Source: Kangiellaceae bacterium
GTDB taxonomy: Bacteria > Pseudomonadota > Gammaproteobacteria > Enterobacterales > Kangiellaceae
DNA: 46,529 nucleotides
Direction of reading: 5' to 3'
NCBI GenBank assembly: GCA_013373015.1
Contig: JABXIQ010000047.1
Location: forward strand, 1 to 46,529
In this document: piece after piece, positions 8,458 through 16,314 of the stretch
How positions within the stretch are numbered: the first letter of the stretch is position 1
Layout: each line of letters starts with the position of its first letter
Notes under the pieces: generated by a model
Seen by the model: only the letters and a program-made list of their open reading frames with translations
The model's database searches: none
What the model was told of the DNA's origin: nothing
Translations under genes and position numbers: made by a program

Positions 8458-9109
8458 TTAATAACATTTTGCAGGAGTAGAGTAAGGATAATAGCAGCGC
8501 TCTTCTTTTACTTGCTCACGCATCTGCATGAGCCAGCCATCATGTTCTTCGCACCAAATACTTTTGTTCATACCATCATGTTCCAAACATTTTATGATAA
8601 TCATCGTAAGCCTTGCCTACCAGCCACCGGCAATTGGTATTGTTATTACGTTTTTTCAACTCATATTTCGATAAACCTGATGAGGAGCGAGCGTATTGGA
8701 CTTTTCTTGCTTTTCGCTTTTTAACGGGTTGAGCTTGCTCCATTTCGACAATTGTTAAGTTGTTTTGGTTTATTGGCTCAATAGCAAAACGGTTATTTTG
8801 CGACTTTTTACTAGAAAATACCCAGTTACCATTGCTGTTTTTATACTTATACAACACTGTAGGCTGCGTGTTGGATTGCGGGACTTTACGTGGACGTGAA
8901 GAATAACGAGTCGTCCCCTGGACTTGCGTTAAGGGTGTGGCACGAGTAGATGGTTCAACTATAGATGGCGTGGCATCAGACTGATTGACGTTAGACTGAG
9001 TGACATACGCGGAGGACTTTATGTTTTGCTCGTAGTGAAGGTAATACCAAGCCGCTAAAAAACTCAATGATACAACAACGCCTATTAAGGCTCCAATAAC
9101 ATAGCGCAT
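8458..9109 (-). pseudogene. Membrane-anchored small protein with a likely frameshift near its 3' end
   Basis: The uninterrupted frame (9109 to 8576) gives 177 residues: an N-terminal membrane anchor (RYVIGALIGVVVSLSFLAAW), a Ser/Thr/Gln-rich linker, a DUF4124-like LYKYKNSNGNWVFSS segment and a conserved-looking end CRWLVGKAYDDYHKMFGT. Directly after that stop, the +1 frame stays open to 8458 and encodes about 38 more residues containing WCEEHDGWLMQMREQ and ERCYYPYSTPAKC. That content continues a Cys-containing domain, so one base appears gained or lost around 8576-8585, either by mutation or as a sequence error. A good AAGGA precedes the ATG at 9109. Function unknown. Confidence 0.6.
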
Positions 9110-9174
9110 AACAATCCTTGTCTATTAAACATCAACCTGTTTTTTGATTGTAATAGGATTAGATTATTTATCAA

Positions 9175-9197
9175 TAAAAACGGCAGCCGAAGCTGCC
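9175..9197 (-). terminator. Intrinsic terminator of the DUF4785/hydrolase operon
   Basis: A perfect six-base GGCAGC/GCTGCC stem with a TTCG tetraloop on the minus strand is followed by GTTTTTATT. It lies about 70 bases past the stop of the DUF4785 gene at 9269. Confidence 0.8.
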
Positions 9198-9268
9198 ATT
9201 TTACTGTAGATCAATTTTTGAAATTGACTAGTTTGGTACGATTAGAAATTCAAAAACTGATTACATTT

Positions 9269-10492
9269 CTATTGGGCTAAAACCGCCATTTGAGTTTGAT
9301 CACGCAATTGCACCTGATCAAGACTAAATGGTGCTTTCAAACCTGATTTAGCCAGTAACGCTGTATCAAATTGCATTACAATAGCACCATTACCTGCGGA
9401 TAAATTAGCGGCACTATGAGTCACCATCACTGGAACTCTTTGACCTTTATGATTAGTCGCGTACAAAACCCCGCGAACCTCATACCGTCCATCTGAAACT
9501 GCTTGTACTGGAACCATGGCTGTTAAATTATCAGCAGCCCCCATAAGCTGTGCAGAGCCAGCAAATTTAGCGGTTTGATAAGTATAAGCAAAAGGTACTC
9601 GACCATTACGCTTAACCATCTGCCCATCGACCATAGTTTCCACTTCAGTCTCTAGCTCCCATAAAACTCCAGGTTTTTTGCTAGCAGGCATATTCAGTGG
9701 CATATTAACTTGATAACCGTCAGCAGACTTACTAAAAATCACGTTATGAGTGCTGCCATCGGGAGAAACAATTTGCCCATTGATGTGACGAATCTTTTGT
9801 GTATCGCCTTGATCGAAAACTTTTGCACTGACGTGTAGTTTATCGCTTTGTAAATAGGCATTTTTATTAGCCGTAAGATGCAACTCAGTATCACTATTTT
9901 TATCAAACACATTGATACGATAACGTGAGTTTGCATTGACATCTTTACCCGCTTTTAAGGTAAATTGACCTTGCCCAAGGTTATCAGCCATCTTGAATCC
10001 TGTTGTCCCGCGCTGAAACCCCATTCCTGTTTTTTGCATTGCCTGACTATCTACAATTGTGTCGAAACCAGAGCCTTTAGCAAATGTGGTTTGCTTACCG
10101 GCTTTATGGCTAATGATATCTAAACTACGCGGCTCAATAGCACTTTTACCATCAAAAGCAGAAATACGAACTAAAGCACCTTTGCCTGATGTTGAAAGAT
10201 TAATCCCTTTTTGTAATTGCGCTCCAGTTACATCCATACTGAACTCTCGAGATTGAGTATGTGATTGTTTTTGGCTCATATCAAGCATGCGCGGATCAGT
10301 AATAGCAAAGCTGTAACTAACCGAATTAAAAGCATTGGTATTCATAGGCAAGTTAGCAACACCACGCTCAAAGTCTTGCTCACTATACACATAACCAGTA
10401 TTGGCTTTGACGTTTTGTACACTATTTTGTGCAATTGCAGTTGTTGAGGCCAAAGCCAACGCCAAACTTGCGGTAATCGTTAATTTTCTCAT
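9269..10492 (-). CDS. Secreted DUF4785-like protein
   Basis: The 407-residue product has a classical signal peptide cut after ASTTAIAQ, then a long beta-rich sequence without cysteines or known catalytic motifs. Alternating short polar strands suggest immunoglobulin-like sandwiches, and I associate the overall pattern with DUF4785 proteins. The start at 10492 is set by a perfect AAGGAG six bases upstream, and that Shine-Dalgarno element begins in the stop codon of the preceding hydrolase gene (TAAGGAG). The two are therefore one operon and are probably secreted together. A role as accessory or substrate-binding partner of the hydrolase is inference. Confidence 0.75.
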   Translation of the reverse strand: MRKLTITASLALALASTTAIAQNSVQNVKANTGYVYSEQDFERGVANLPMNTNAFNSVSYSFAITDPRMLDMSQKQSHTQSREFSMDVTGAQLQKGINLSTSGKGALVRISAFDGKSAIEPRSLDIISHKAGKQTTFAKGSGFDTIVDSQAMQKTGMGFQRGTTGFKMADNLGQGQFTLKAGKDVNANSRYRINVFDKNSDTELHLTANKNAYLQSDKLHVSAKVFDQGDTQKIRHINGQIVSPDGSTHNVIFSKSADGYQVNMPLNMPASKKPGVLWELETEVETMVDGQMVKRNGRVPFAYTYQTAKFAGSAQLMGAADNLTAMVPVQAVSDGRYEVRGVLYATNHKGQRVPVMVTHSAANLSAGNGAIVMQFDTALLAKSGLKAPFSLDQVQLRDQTQMAVLAQ

Positions 10493-10502
10493 GTTTGGCT
10501 CC

Positions 10503-11366
10503 TTATATACGGTCACGTAGGAAACGATCTAAATAAAAACATTTACGACGACTTTGTTGATGACTCAAAGGCTCACGACCTTTAGTTTTTGACTTATCTC
10601 GGAACCATAAAGAGCCAGCTGCTTCTTGCGAGCTACAATTTAAGAAGCCATCAGAACAGCTGTCCAGCCAATTTTGCGTAAACTCCAATCCAACCTGCTG
10701 CGAATAGCCTCCACAGTAACTATCAGAATCCCAAATAGCAGAATCAACATCAGTACCGACAACATTCACAAATGGCTTAGGTAATGATGGACGACCAGAT
10801 GTACCGTATAACCAGTTGGCATTGTAGCTCGCCATCCAAGATACTTGCTGCATGCGTACCGCATCATTCTTGTAGCCTAGTAACCAACCTAAAGAAGCCT
10901 CAAAAGCATTTCCTGCAATCACAGCATCTGCTAAAGGAGTGCCAGCACTAGAAGCTGCTAAAGCAATAACTTCTTTAGTTTTGTTAATGATATTTGGATA
11001 ACGGCTGTCCCATGTTGGGTTTGACAAGATCCAGCGTACTACGTTACCACCATTTGAGTGCGTGATAAGCGTCATTTGGGTAATGCCTTTAGCATTGATG
11101 AAATCGGTCAACTGTTGAGCAAGACAACCTGATGCACGCGAATCCCACATATATTGTGTGAAATCACAATTGATCACTGTGTAATTGTTTGAGTTTGGAA
11201 GCCCTTGAACTATCGATTGTATGTTTGAACCTGTCCAATAATCATTATATGCATCCGTTGCATGTCCAGTTCCATGTACAAACGCTACTCCAACGTTTGC
11301 TTGTGCGGCTTGCATGTATAATGCCGCCATAGCCAGCGTAGCTGACACCAACACTTTCTTCAGCAT
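10503..11366 (-). CDS. Secreted alpha/beta hydrolase (lipase-like)
   Basis: The 287-residue product carries a signal peptide ending MQAAQA. It then follows an alpha/beta-hydrolase plan: VAFVHGTGH forms the oxyanion-loop strand, and ITHSNGGNVVRW is the nucleophile elbow with Ser in HSNGG; the usual first Gly of GxSxG is Thr here. Candidate Asp residues follow VNVVGTDVDSA, and His may come from the C-terminal LSHQQS. Several Cys (CDF, SGC, YCGG, DSCSDG, LNCSS) could form disulfides in the secreted form. The start at 11366 is supported by AGGGGG seven bases upstream. It heads the operon with the DUF4785 gene. Substrate is unknown; lipid or ester is a guess. Confidence 0.8.
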   Translation of the reverse strand: MLKKVLVSATLAMAALYMQAAQANVGVAFVHGTGHATDAYNDYWTGSNIQSIVQGLPNSNNYTVINCDFTQYMWDSRASGCLAQQLTDFINAKGITQMTLITHSNGGNVVRWILSNPTWDSRYPNIINKTKEVIALAASSAGTPLADAVIAGNAFEASLGWLLGYKNDAVRMQQVSWMASYNANWLYGTSGRPSLPKPFVNVVGTDVDSAIWDSDSYCGGYSQQVGLEFTQNWLDSCSDGFLNCSSQEAAGSLWFRDKSKTKGREPLSHQQSRRKCFYLDRFLRDRI

Positions 11367-11437
11367 AACTCTACCCCCTAAGTAGATCCTATGAAAAAAT
11401 AATTGCCTTGAACTTTGAATTAGAATTTCTAAGGCGA

Positions 11438-11510
11438 AACTGGTTATACCATTAAATTGATTTGGTGTAAAAAACAATGGTTTAAAACAAAACAAACTGG
11501 TACGACCATT
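11438..11510. promoter_or_regulatory. Two FadR/GntR-like operator dyads
   Basis: AACTGGTTATACCATT (11438-11453) and AACTGGTACGACCATT (11495-11510) share the dyad CTGGT-N3-ACCA. This is the core I recall for FadR sites in Enterobacteria. The first dyad overlaps the -10 of the hydrolase-operon promoter, a repressing position; the second lies 57 bases upstream of it. The regulator itself is not in the window. Confidence 0.55.
11443..11471 (-). promoter_or_regulatory. Promoter of the hydrolase/DUF4785 operon
   Basis: On the minus strand TTTACA (11471-11466), a 17-base spacer and TATAAC (11448-11443) each match five of six consensus bases. The expected start is about 70 bases upstream of the hydrolase ATG. 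The -10 lies inside one of the CTGGT-N3-ACCA dyads. Confidence 0.6.
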
Positions 11511-11752
11511 AGATTTAATACAAAAGCAAAGCTGTAACCTACTGTTAAACAAAGTGTTTTTTCTATTTTTCAAACGGTTAGCTAAAATAATCAATAGATT
11601 TTCAAACAAAAAAATTAAGGCGCAAACAAGAAAAGCATATATAAACTATTGTTTTTATTGAAGATTTTACAATTGCGCGAGCTAGAGCGGATGAAATTTA
11701 AACAAATTGTGACATTAATCACATTTGAAACAGTCGCAAATAAAATTAATGT
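11511..11752. promoter_or_regulatory. AT-rich upstream region containing a CRP-type box
   Basis: No gene is supported here. The clear signal is TGTGACATTAATCACA at 11708-11723, which matches the CRP/Vfr consensus TGTGA-N6-TCACA in all ten defined positions, flanked by A/T as usual. It is about 260 bases upstream of the identified hydrolase promoter, so it either acts at a distance or serves a second promoter near 11640-11670, where TTGTAA and TATATA-like elements occur on the minus strand. Confidence 0.5.
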
Positions 11753-11781
11753 AAAAAAACCGCAGTATCTCTACTGCGGTT
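11753..11781 (-). terminator. Intrinsic terminator of the M6 protease gene
   Basis: A perfect nine-base stem ACCGCAGTA/TACTGCGGT with a four-base loop is followed on the minus strand by seven T. It lies about 30 bases after the protease stop at 11811. Confidence 0.88.
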
Positions 11782-11810
11782 CAGTTTAATTGATGGAAAG
11801 CTTTAGATAA

Positions 11811-14800
11811 TTATAGCTTTCTTCTGCCGACACCAAACAATGCCAGCAATAGAAGTCCTAACAAACTTAAACTACCGCCACCACCTGAGTTTGACTTTGG
11901 TGGCTCTGTAACAGTAACAGAAGCGCTGGCCGTTTGTTCTACTCCAGTCCCATCAGTAACTTTTAATGTAACTGTATAAGTTCCTGCTGCGGAATAGGTA
12001 TGGTTTGGATTAGCGGCAGTCGAAGTCGCTTGATCGCCAAAATTCCATTCATAACTGTAACTACCATCACCACCTGCCACTTGACTGCTAAAGTTAGCGG
12101 TTAGATTGTTACGAGATGATGTAAAACTCGCTGTCATCGGTACAACTACATCAACCACTTTAGTCACTGTTAGCGTCTGCTGATCAGAACTAGTAATCGT
12201 TGCAGTAATTGTATATTGACCTGTTCGTGAGTAATTATGGTTGGCTTGTGAACCTGAGTCAGTATTGCCATCACCAAAATCCCAAGCAACGCTAGGATTA
12301 ACGCCACCGGTAATATTTGCGCTTACCGAAACAGAGGCACCATTTACAGTCTCATTGATTGTTGCAACAAGCTGTTCAGCAATATTAACCGTTTTTTCAA
12401 TGACACTCACCGTATTATCAAGGTCGGTAACAGTCAAACTTACCTGATATTGACCACTTGACGCATAACTGTGGCTTGGTGACTGTTGCGTGCTGATAGC
12501 AGAGCCATCACCAAAGTTCCAACTGTAGCTATAGTCTGGATTACCTCCAGCTGAATTATCATTGAAACTCACTGTTCTAAAATTAATATCAAAATTAAAA
12601 TCAGCAGTTAAGGCTAGTGGCGCAGCGTTTAGTCTTACAGTCGCTGTAGCACTATTGGTTGCCTGCTCAATAACTTCCATGGTTAAACCATGTTGAGGCA
12701 AGATCATGCCTGACTCTGGCTGCTCGGGGAAGCTATAATCATTGCTATCATCGAATGTGGTGATGGCCAAACGACTATCATCGCCACTGGTTGCTTTTTG
12801 AGCATATCGACCAAATGCAGCATCTCTAATCTGAGAAGAAGTTGAAGCTGTTCTTATACCACTTTTTATAACACCTTGATCAGCATCAACCACACCGACT
12901 AAACCTTGTCCTGGGTGATCGCTTGAATTGTTATCATCCATATTAAAATCTGCGAACCAGACCAAAACGCCAGGACTATAGGATGAATTGTTTAACCCTT
13001 GATCAATATCGCTAAATCCACGCAACTGAATCCAATAATTTTGTTCTGCCGCAGGGCGTTTATCAGTGACTCGCAAAAAACCATCTAATGTCACTTGATT
13101 AGTATCTTCACCACCATCATTAAAAATAGCATTAGCACCACTGGTAACTTGTATATCATCGGCAACGAAGCCGTAGCCACCTACAGCTGGGTCAGTAACA
13201 TATTGAATTTTAACGGTAATGTTCTGCCCTGCATATGAAGATAGATCAAAGGTCAGATCAACCCAACCCAGAGCACCTTCAGCACCTGTAATCGATTTTG
13301 ATTTATCAGTAATAAAATTCTTAACCGTTGAATGAAATTGATTGTTTACCTTAGTGTGATTACCCGCAATAGGCGTATCATTCACTAAAACTTGAACATA
13401 GTCGTAATCCAACTCAATATCCCAATGTGCTTTCATGGCGAGTTGAGCTGCTGCCCCCGCTGGAAGATCTACCGCGAATTGCATACTATTGCTCATTAAA
13501 TGCCCTTGATCTGAGTAGTATTGATAACTACCGCTATAAGGAGCATAGAAGTCAATTGTTGGTTTAGGTAAATTCACCTTAATTTGATTCAACGCCGAAT
13601 GATTTACTGCAGACACTAAGTCCACATCCATGTTGGTAAGGTCTTCTAAGTTATAAGACTGTTCACTAACCCAGTTACCACCATATTTAGCTTGTAAATA
13701 CGCCTTGCCATAAGGACTAAAACCTGTCGGTTGAGTTCCTGGTATCGAACCTACCCATGAACCACCTGACATCACAGACCAAGCGCCAACAGGAGAACCT
13801 GCGGCATTACTACCGGCGCTATTACCATTTGTATCATAAAGATCTGGCAAACCTAAATCATGTCCAAACTCATGCACAACAACACCCGCAGCTGCGTCAA
13901 TAGGCTGAATAACGTAACCAAACAATTTCTTATTAGTACCAGGAATCGTATATCCGTTACGAGATGCGTCCACAAAGAAACGGTGCGACCAAATAGCATC
14001 TTCGGCTAAGTTACCACCACCAGCTTCTTCACCAATACTTGAATGAAAAATAGAAACATGGTCAATCAAGCCATCGGGTTCTTCCAAATTACCATCACCG
14101 TCCAGATCGTAAGGGTCTTCAATATCGTAATCTGCTAAATTGATATTGTTTTGTTGTACCGCTTTGGTCACGGCTTCCTTGATCAATGCTGTTGGATTTT
14201 TATCATTATCATTATCATCTGGATCGTTGCCACCATAAAAGTCAGCATTGTTATCCGCTGTCACCCAACCAAAAGTATTTCCGGTAAAGCTAAAAGTGCC
14301 ACCAGACTCTGCTTGATAGTATTGGTACGCAGACATTAAATTTTGATTGCTAGGGCCAGCATAACCGGTCGTAGAAAACATTAAATCGTTATAATGTGAA
14401 ACACTATAGTTACTATAAAACATTCCAGTGTCACTAGCAGTTAAACCATTATTGTTATATTTCAAATCTGGAAAATCGATCAAAACAGTTAACACCTTAA
14501 CTGTTTTGTTTTGACCATTTTTTTGCAATACATCCTTTTTCAAGCTCTGTTTGAGGTGTGCTTGCTCTGTTTGTAAGACAACCTTTGGGGTATGGCTTGC
14601 ACGATTAGCCTTTATAGCTTTATTAACATAACTTTGATAAGCAACTTCTTGTTCTTGCAATGAAGCTTTCGCTGGCAAGGATCCATTTTTGGTCAGCCAA
14701 TAAATAATTTGCTGTTTATTGGCCAAAGCAATGTCTTTTGGCGCTGATTGATAATTGACATCTTTTGCATTAGCGACAAAACCAGTAGCAAATAATGATG

Positions 14801-14846
14801 CTAATAAGAGAGACTTTTTGAAATTATTGTTCATAGACTTAACCAT
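11811..14846 (-). CDS. M6 family metalloprotease with PKD domains and GlyGly-CTERM sorting tail
   Basis: The 1,011-residue protein has a signal peptide (LLLASLFATGFVANA), an N-terminal pro-region, an M6/immune inhibitor A-type catalytic domain with zinc motif HEFGHDLGLPDLYD (His325, Glu326, His329), and beta-rich middle domains. Three PKD repeats (about 745-826, 827-904, 905-981), each with NFGD or DFGD cores, follow. The tail GGGGSLSLLGLLLLALFGVG plus RRKL is a GlyGly-CTERM signal, processed by rhombosortase in organisms that have it. The layout resembles Vibrio PrtV. The start at 14846 follows AAGGA and overlaps the upstream stop (TAATG), so translation is coupled to the small lipoprotein. 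It should degrade extracellular protein. Confidence 0.93.
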   Translation of the reverse strand: MVKSMNNNFKKSLLLASLFATGFVANAKDVNYQSAPKDIALANKQQIIYWLTKNGSLPAKASLQEQEVAYQSYVNKAIKANRASHTPKVVLQTEQAHLKQSLKKDVLQKNGQNKTVKVLTVLIDFPDLKYNNNGLTASDTGMFYSNYSVSHYNDLMFSTTGYAGPSNQNLMSAYQYYQAESGGTFSFTGNTFGWVTADNNADFYGGNDPDDNDNDKNPTALIKEAVTKAVQQNNINLADYDIEDPYDLDGDGNLEEPDGLIDHVSIFHSSIGEEAGGGNLAEDAIWSHRFFVDASRNGYTIPGTNKKLFGYVIQPIDAAAGVVVHEFGHDLGLPDLYDTNGNSAGSNAAGSPVGAWSVMSGGSWVGSIPGTQPTGFSPYGKAYLQAKYGGNWVSEQSYNLEDLTNMDVDLVSAVNHSALNQIKVNLPKPTIDFYAPYSGSYQYYSDQGHLMSNSMQFAVDLPAGAAAQLAMKAHWDIELDYDYVQVLVNDTPIAGNHTKVNNQFHSTVKNFITDKSKSITGAEGALGWVDLTFDLSSYAGQNITVKIQYVTDPAVGGYGFVADDIQVTSGANAIFNDGGEDTNQVTLDGFLRVTDKRPAAEQNYWIQLRGFSDIDQGLNNSSYSPGVLVWFADFNMDDNNSSDHPGQGLVGVVDADQGVIKSGIRTASTSSQIRDAAFGRYAQKATSGDDSRLAITTFDDSNDYSFPEQPESGMILPQHGLTMEVIEQATNSATATVRLNAAPLALTADFNFDINFRTVSFNDNSAGGNPDYSYSWNFGDGSAISTQQSPSHSYASSGQYQVSLTVTDLDNTVSVIEKTVNIAEQLVATINETVNGASVSVSANITGGVNPSVAWDFGDGNTDSGSQANHNYSRTGQYTITATITSSDQQTLTVTKVVDVVVPMTASFTSSRNNLTANFSSQVAGGDGSYSYEWNFGDQATSTAANPNHTYSAAGTYTVTLKVTDGTGVEQTASASVTVTEPPKSNSGGGGSLSLLGLLLLALFGVGRRKL

Positions 14847-15139
14847 TATTTTCCTTGATTGCATTTTTGATATTGTTCATTTTTTTTCGCTATATAACTT
14901 CGAATGATTTTTTCTTTTTCATCACGATTCATATCGGCTTTAATCAATCCTTTCTCTGTTAACATTGGCTCAAGTTTCCATATATCTTGAACCATTCTTG
15001 GCGTATTACAGGTAACTTTAATAGGATTAGAAGCATTATCTACTTGAATAGCACTAGAGTCTTGATTGTCCGCACTTTGAGGCGATTTACATCCAGCAAG
15101 TAAACAAAGGCTTATCATTAAAATTTTTTTATTCAGCAT
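14846..15139 (-). CDS. Small lipoprotein coupled to the M6 protease
   Basis: The 97-residue product begins with a lipoprotein signal, lipobox LAGC, followed by a Ser/Asp/Asn-rich linker. The C-terminal 55 residues carry two cysteines (VTCNTPRMVQDIW and QKCNQGK) and a charged helix with EKEKIIRSYIAKK. I recognise no family. Its TAA overlaps the protease ATG by one base (TAATG), so the two are translated together. The pairing suggests an accessory role such as holding, folding or inhibiting the protease in the periplasm, which is inference. A longer open frame to 15241 lacks a signal sequence and is rejected. Confidence 0.7.
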   Translation of the reverse strand: MLNKKILMISLCLLAGCKSPQSADNQDSSAIQVDNASNPIKVTCNTPRMVQDIWKLEPMLTEKGLIKADMNRDEKEKIIRSYIAKKNEQYQKCNQGK

Positions 15140-15259
15140 AGAAGATGTCCATTGTATGTTTATCGCGCCATTCAATCTTATTCCAAACAGCTTGTAAAGC
15201 CAGAATACCAAACACCTAAACAGCAACACATTCCGATACAATGAATTTAATTCAGATAC

Positions 15260-15290
15260 AAAAAAAGGCCCTGAATTGCTTCAAGGCCTT
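15260..15290 (-). terminator. Intrinsic terminator downstream of tRNA-Leu
   Basis: Arms AAGGCC and GGCCTT, extended by TGAA/TTCA after one mismatch, are followed on the minus strand by seven T. It directly follows the tRNA 3' end. Confidence 0.85.
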
Positions 15291-15298
15291 AGATAAGA

Positions 15299-15385
15299 TG
15301 GTACCAGAGGCCGGACTCGAACCGGCACGCTTTTAAGGGCGGGGGATTTTGAATCCCCTGTGTATACCAATTTCACCACTCTGGC
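15299..15385 (-). tRNA. tRNA-Leu(CAA)
   Basis: The 87-base gene folds as a class II tRNA: acceptor GCCAGAG/CTCTGGT, anticodon stem GGGGA/TCCCC with loop TTCAAAA giving anticodon CAA (15349-15351), a long variable arm, T-stem GCCGG/CCGGC with TTCGAGT loop, and encoded CCA. It decodes UUG and closely resembles E. coli leuX. It has its own promoter and terminator, so it is a single-gene unit. tRNA-Leu genes are common integration sites, but no duplicated 3' end or integrase is seen here. Confidence 0.97.
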
Positions 15386-15426
15386 TTTTCATTTGAGCAT
15401 TGAATTTGCTCTAGAAAGTGCGTCGC

Positions 15427-15454
15427 ATTATAAACAAACAAAGGGGTTTTGCAA
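15427..15454 (-). promoter_or_regulatory. Promoter of tRNA-Leu
   Basis: On the minus strand TTGCAA (15454-15449), a 16-base spacer and a perfect TATAAT (15432-15427) are followed by a GC-rich discriminator (GCGACGC). That discriminator is typical of stringently controlled stable-RNA promoters. Confidence 0.75.
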
Positions 15455-15483
15455 TAGTCTGTAGTGTGTTTTTTCGCTCTATT

Positions 15484-15702
15484 CTAACTCGACTCAGCAC
15501 TCGCAACCAGGCTAAAAACCTCTTCCACAGGGACTTTGAAGTATTTAGCTATTTTTAACGCAATGACGGTCGATGGTACAAAACGTCCAACCTCAATGGT
15601 GCTAATCGTTTTACGCGATACCCCTATGGCTTCTGCTAAGTCAGCCTGACTCATACGGTGTTCAGCTCGAAAGACTCGAATACGGTTGTCTAATTCACTC
15701 AT
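15484..15702 (-). CDS. XRE/Cro-CI type transcriptional regulator
   Basis: This 72-residue protein is almost entirely one helix-turn-helix domain, with MSQADLAEAIGVSRKTIST as recognition region and VPSTVIALKIAKYFKVPVEE completing the five-helix fold, as in the YozG-like small regulators. The ATG overlaps the stop of the membrane-protein gene by one base (TAATG) and is preceded by a perfect GGAGGAGG. It probably represses its own operon through the palindrome at 16241-16256. The membrane partner may modulate it, which is inference. Confidence 0.88.
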   Translation of the reverse strand: MSELDNRIRVFRAEHRMSQADLAEAIGVSRKTISTIEVGRFVPSTVIALKIAKYFKVPVEEVFSLVASAESS

Positions 15703-16178
15703 TACACCTCCTCCAAGTCATCCAGTCCATCGTTTCTCGTTAAATATAAAAAGCTTAAAGCTGCACTAGAGGCCATAAATCCAAACAATACAATCAAGTA
15801 AAATGATATTTCAAAGGCTAAATCATCTAACTTGTTTTGTATTGATAATAAAACCACAACAAATAGCATGGTTGCTAACCAAGAGTTCTTAAAACTTGCA
15901 TGCATGGCCTCAGTCATAAAACTCTCTGGTTCTTTTTTTATCATAAACTTTCCAGCAAACTTTAACCGTATTACTGGCCACATCCCTAAAAATACCACAA
16001 GAACTGTTAAGAAAACTCCAATTGCTCTTGCTACATCAAGATAATCATTAAATGGCTGCTGCTCGAAAACCTGTTCCGCCGCGACTATAAAATAAGTAAT
16101 ACCGCAGATTAGCATTCCCCACGCTATATATTTGTGCATCCGATCTATCGCTTCTGCACAATTTATTGTTTTGCTCAT
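15702..16178 (-). CDS. Four-helix membrane protein in XRE operon
   Basis: I place the start at the ATG at 16178 after GAGGAG; the frame open to 16274 runs through the promoter and operator. The 158-residue product has about four transmembrane helices (MLICGITYFIVAA, AIGVFLTVLVVFLGMWPVI, SWLATMLFVVVLLSI, ISFYLIVLFGFMASSAALSF) joined by short charged loops and ends with an acidic tail. I do not recognise a named family, though pairs of a small XRE regulator and a DUF-type membrane protein are common. Its stop overlaps the regulator start, so they are one unit. Confidence 0.8.
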   Translation of the reverse strand: MSKTINCAEAIDRMHKYIAWGMLICGITYFIVAAEQVFEQQPFNDYLDVARAIGVFLTVLVVFLGMWPVIRLKFAGKFMIKKEPESFMTEAMHASFKNSWLATMLFVVVLLSIQNKLDDLAFEISFYLIVLFGFMASSAALSFLYLTRNDGLDDLEEV

Positions 16179-16240
16179 GTTCTTCTCCTCAAATTCATTA
16201 ATTTCAAAAGCACTCAGCAGAAACCCTGAACACCCTAAAA

Positions 16241-16256
16241 GATACCTTAAGGTATC
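16241..16256. promoter_or_regulatory. Perfect 16-bp palindromic operator
   Basis: GATACCTTAAGGTATC is fully self-complementary. It begins directly after the -10 of the membrane-protein/XRE operon promoter and therefore covers the expected transcription start. A dimeric Cro/CI-type protein such as the operon's own regulator is the likely ligand. Confidence 0.6.
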
Positions 16257-16286
16257 ATTATGAAACAAACACATCCCTTAGATCAA
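16257..16286 (-). promoter_or_regulatory. Promoter of the membrane-protein/XRE operon
   Basis: On the minus strand TTGATC (16286-16281), an 18-base spacer and CATAAT (16262-16257) form a sigma70-like promoter about 80 bases before the first ATG. Confidence 0.5.
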
Positions 16287-16314
16287 GTTTTTTATTAATT
16301 TATTAGCAAAAAGA

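Noticed and set aside
8570-8590. Programmed +1 frameshifting in the small membrane-anchored protein
   Set aside because: There is no prfB-like slippery codon or upstream Shine-Dalgarno element; a plain indel or sequence error is simpler.
11367-11609. Extension of the hydrolase frame upstream to 11609
   Set aside because: It runs through the assigned promoter and operator dyads, has no protein-like pattern, and the signal peptide plus AGGGGG place the start at 11366.
15299-15385. tRNA-Leu as an integration site of a mobile element
   Set aside because: No repeated tRNA 3' end, integrase or shift in composition is seen on either side.
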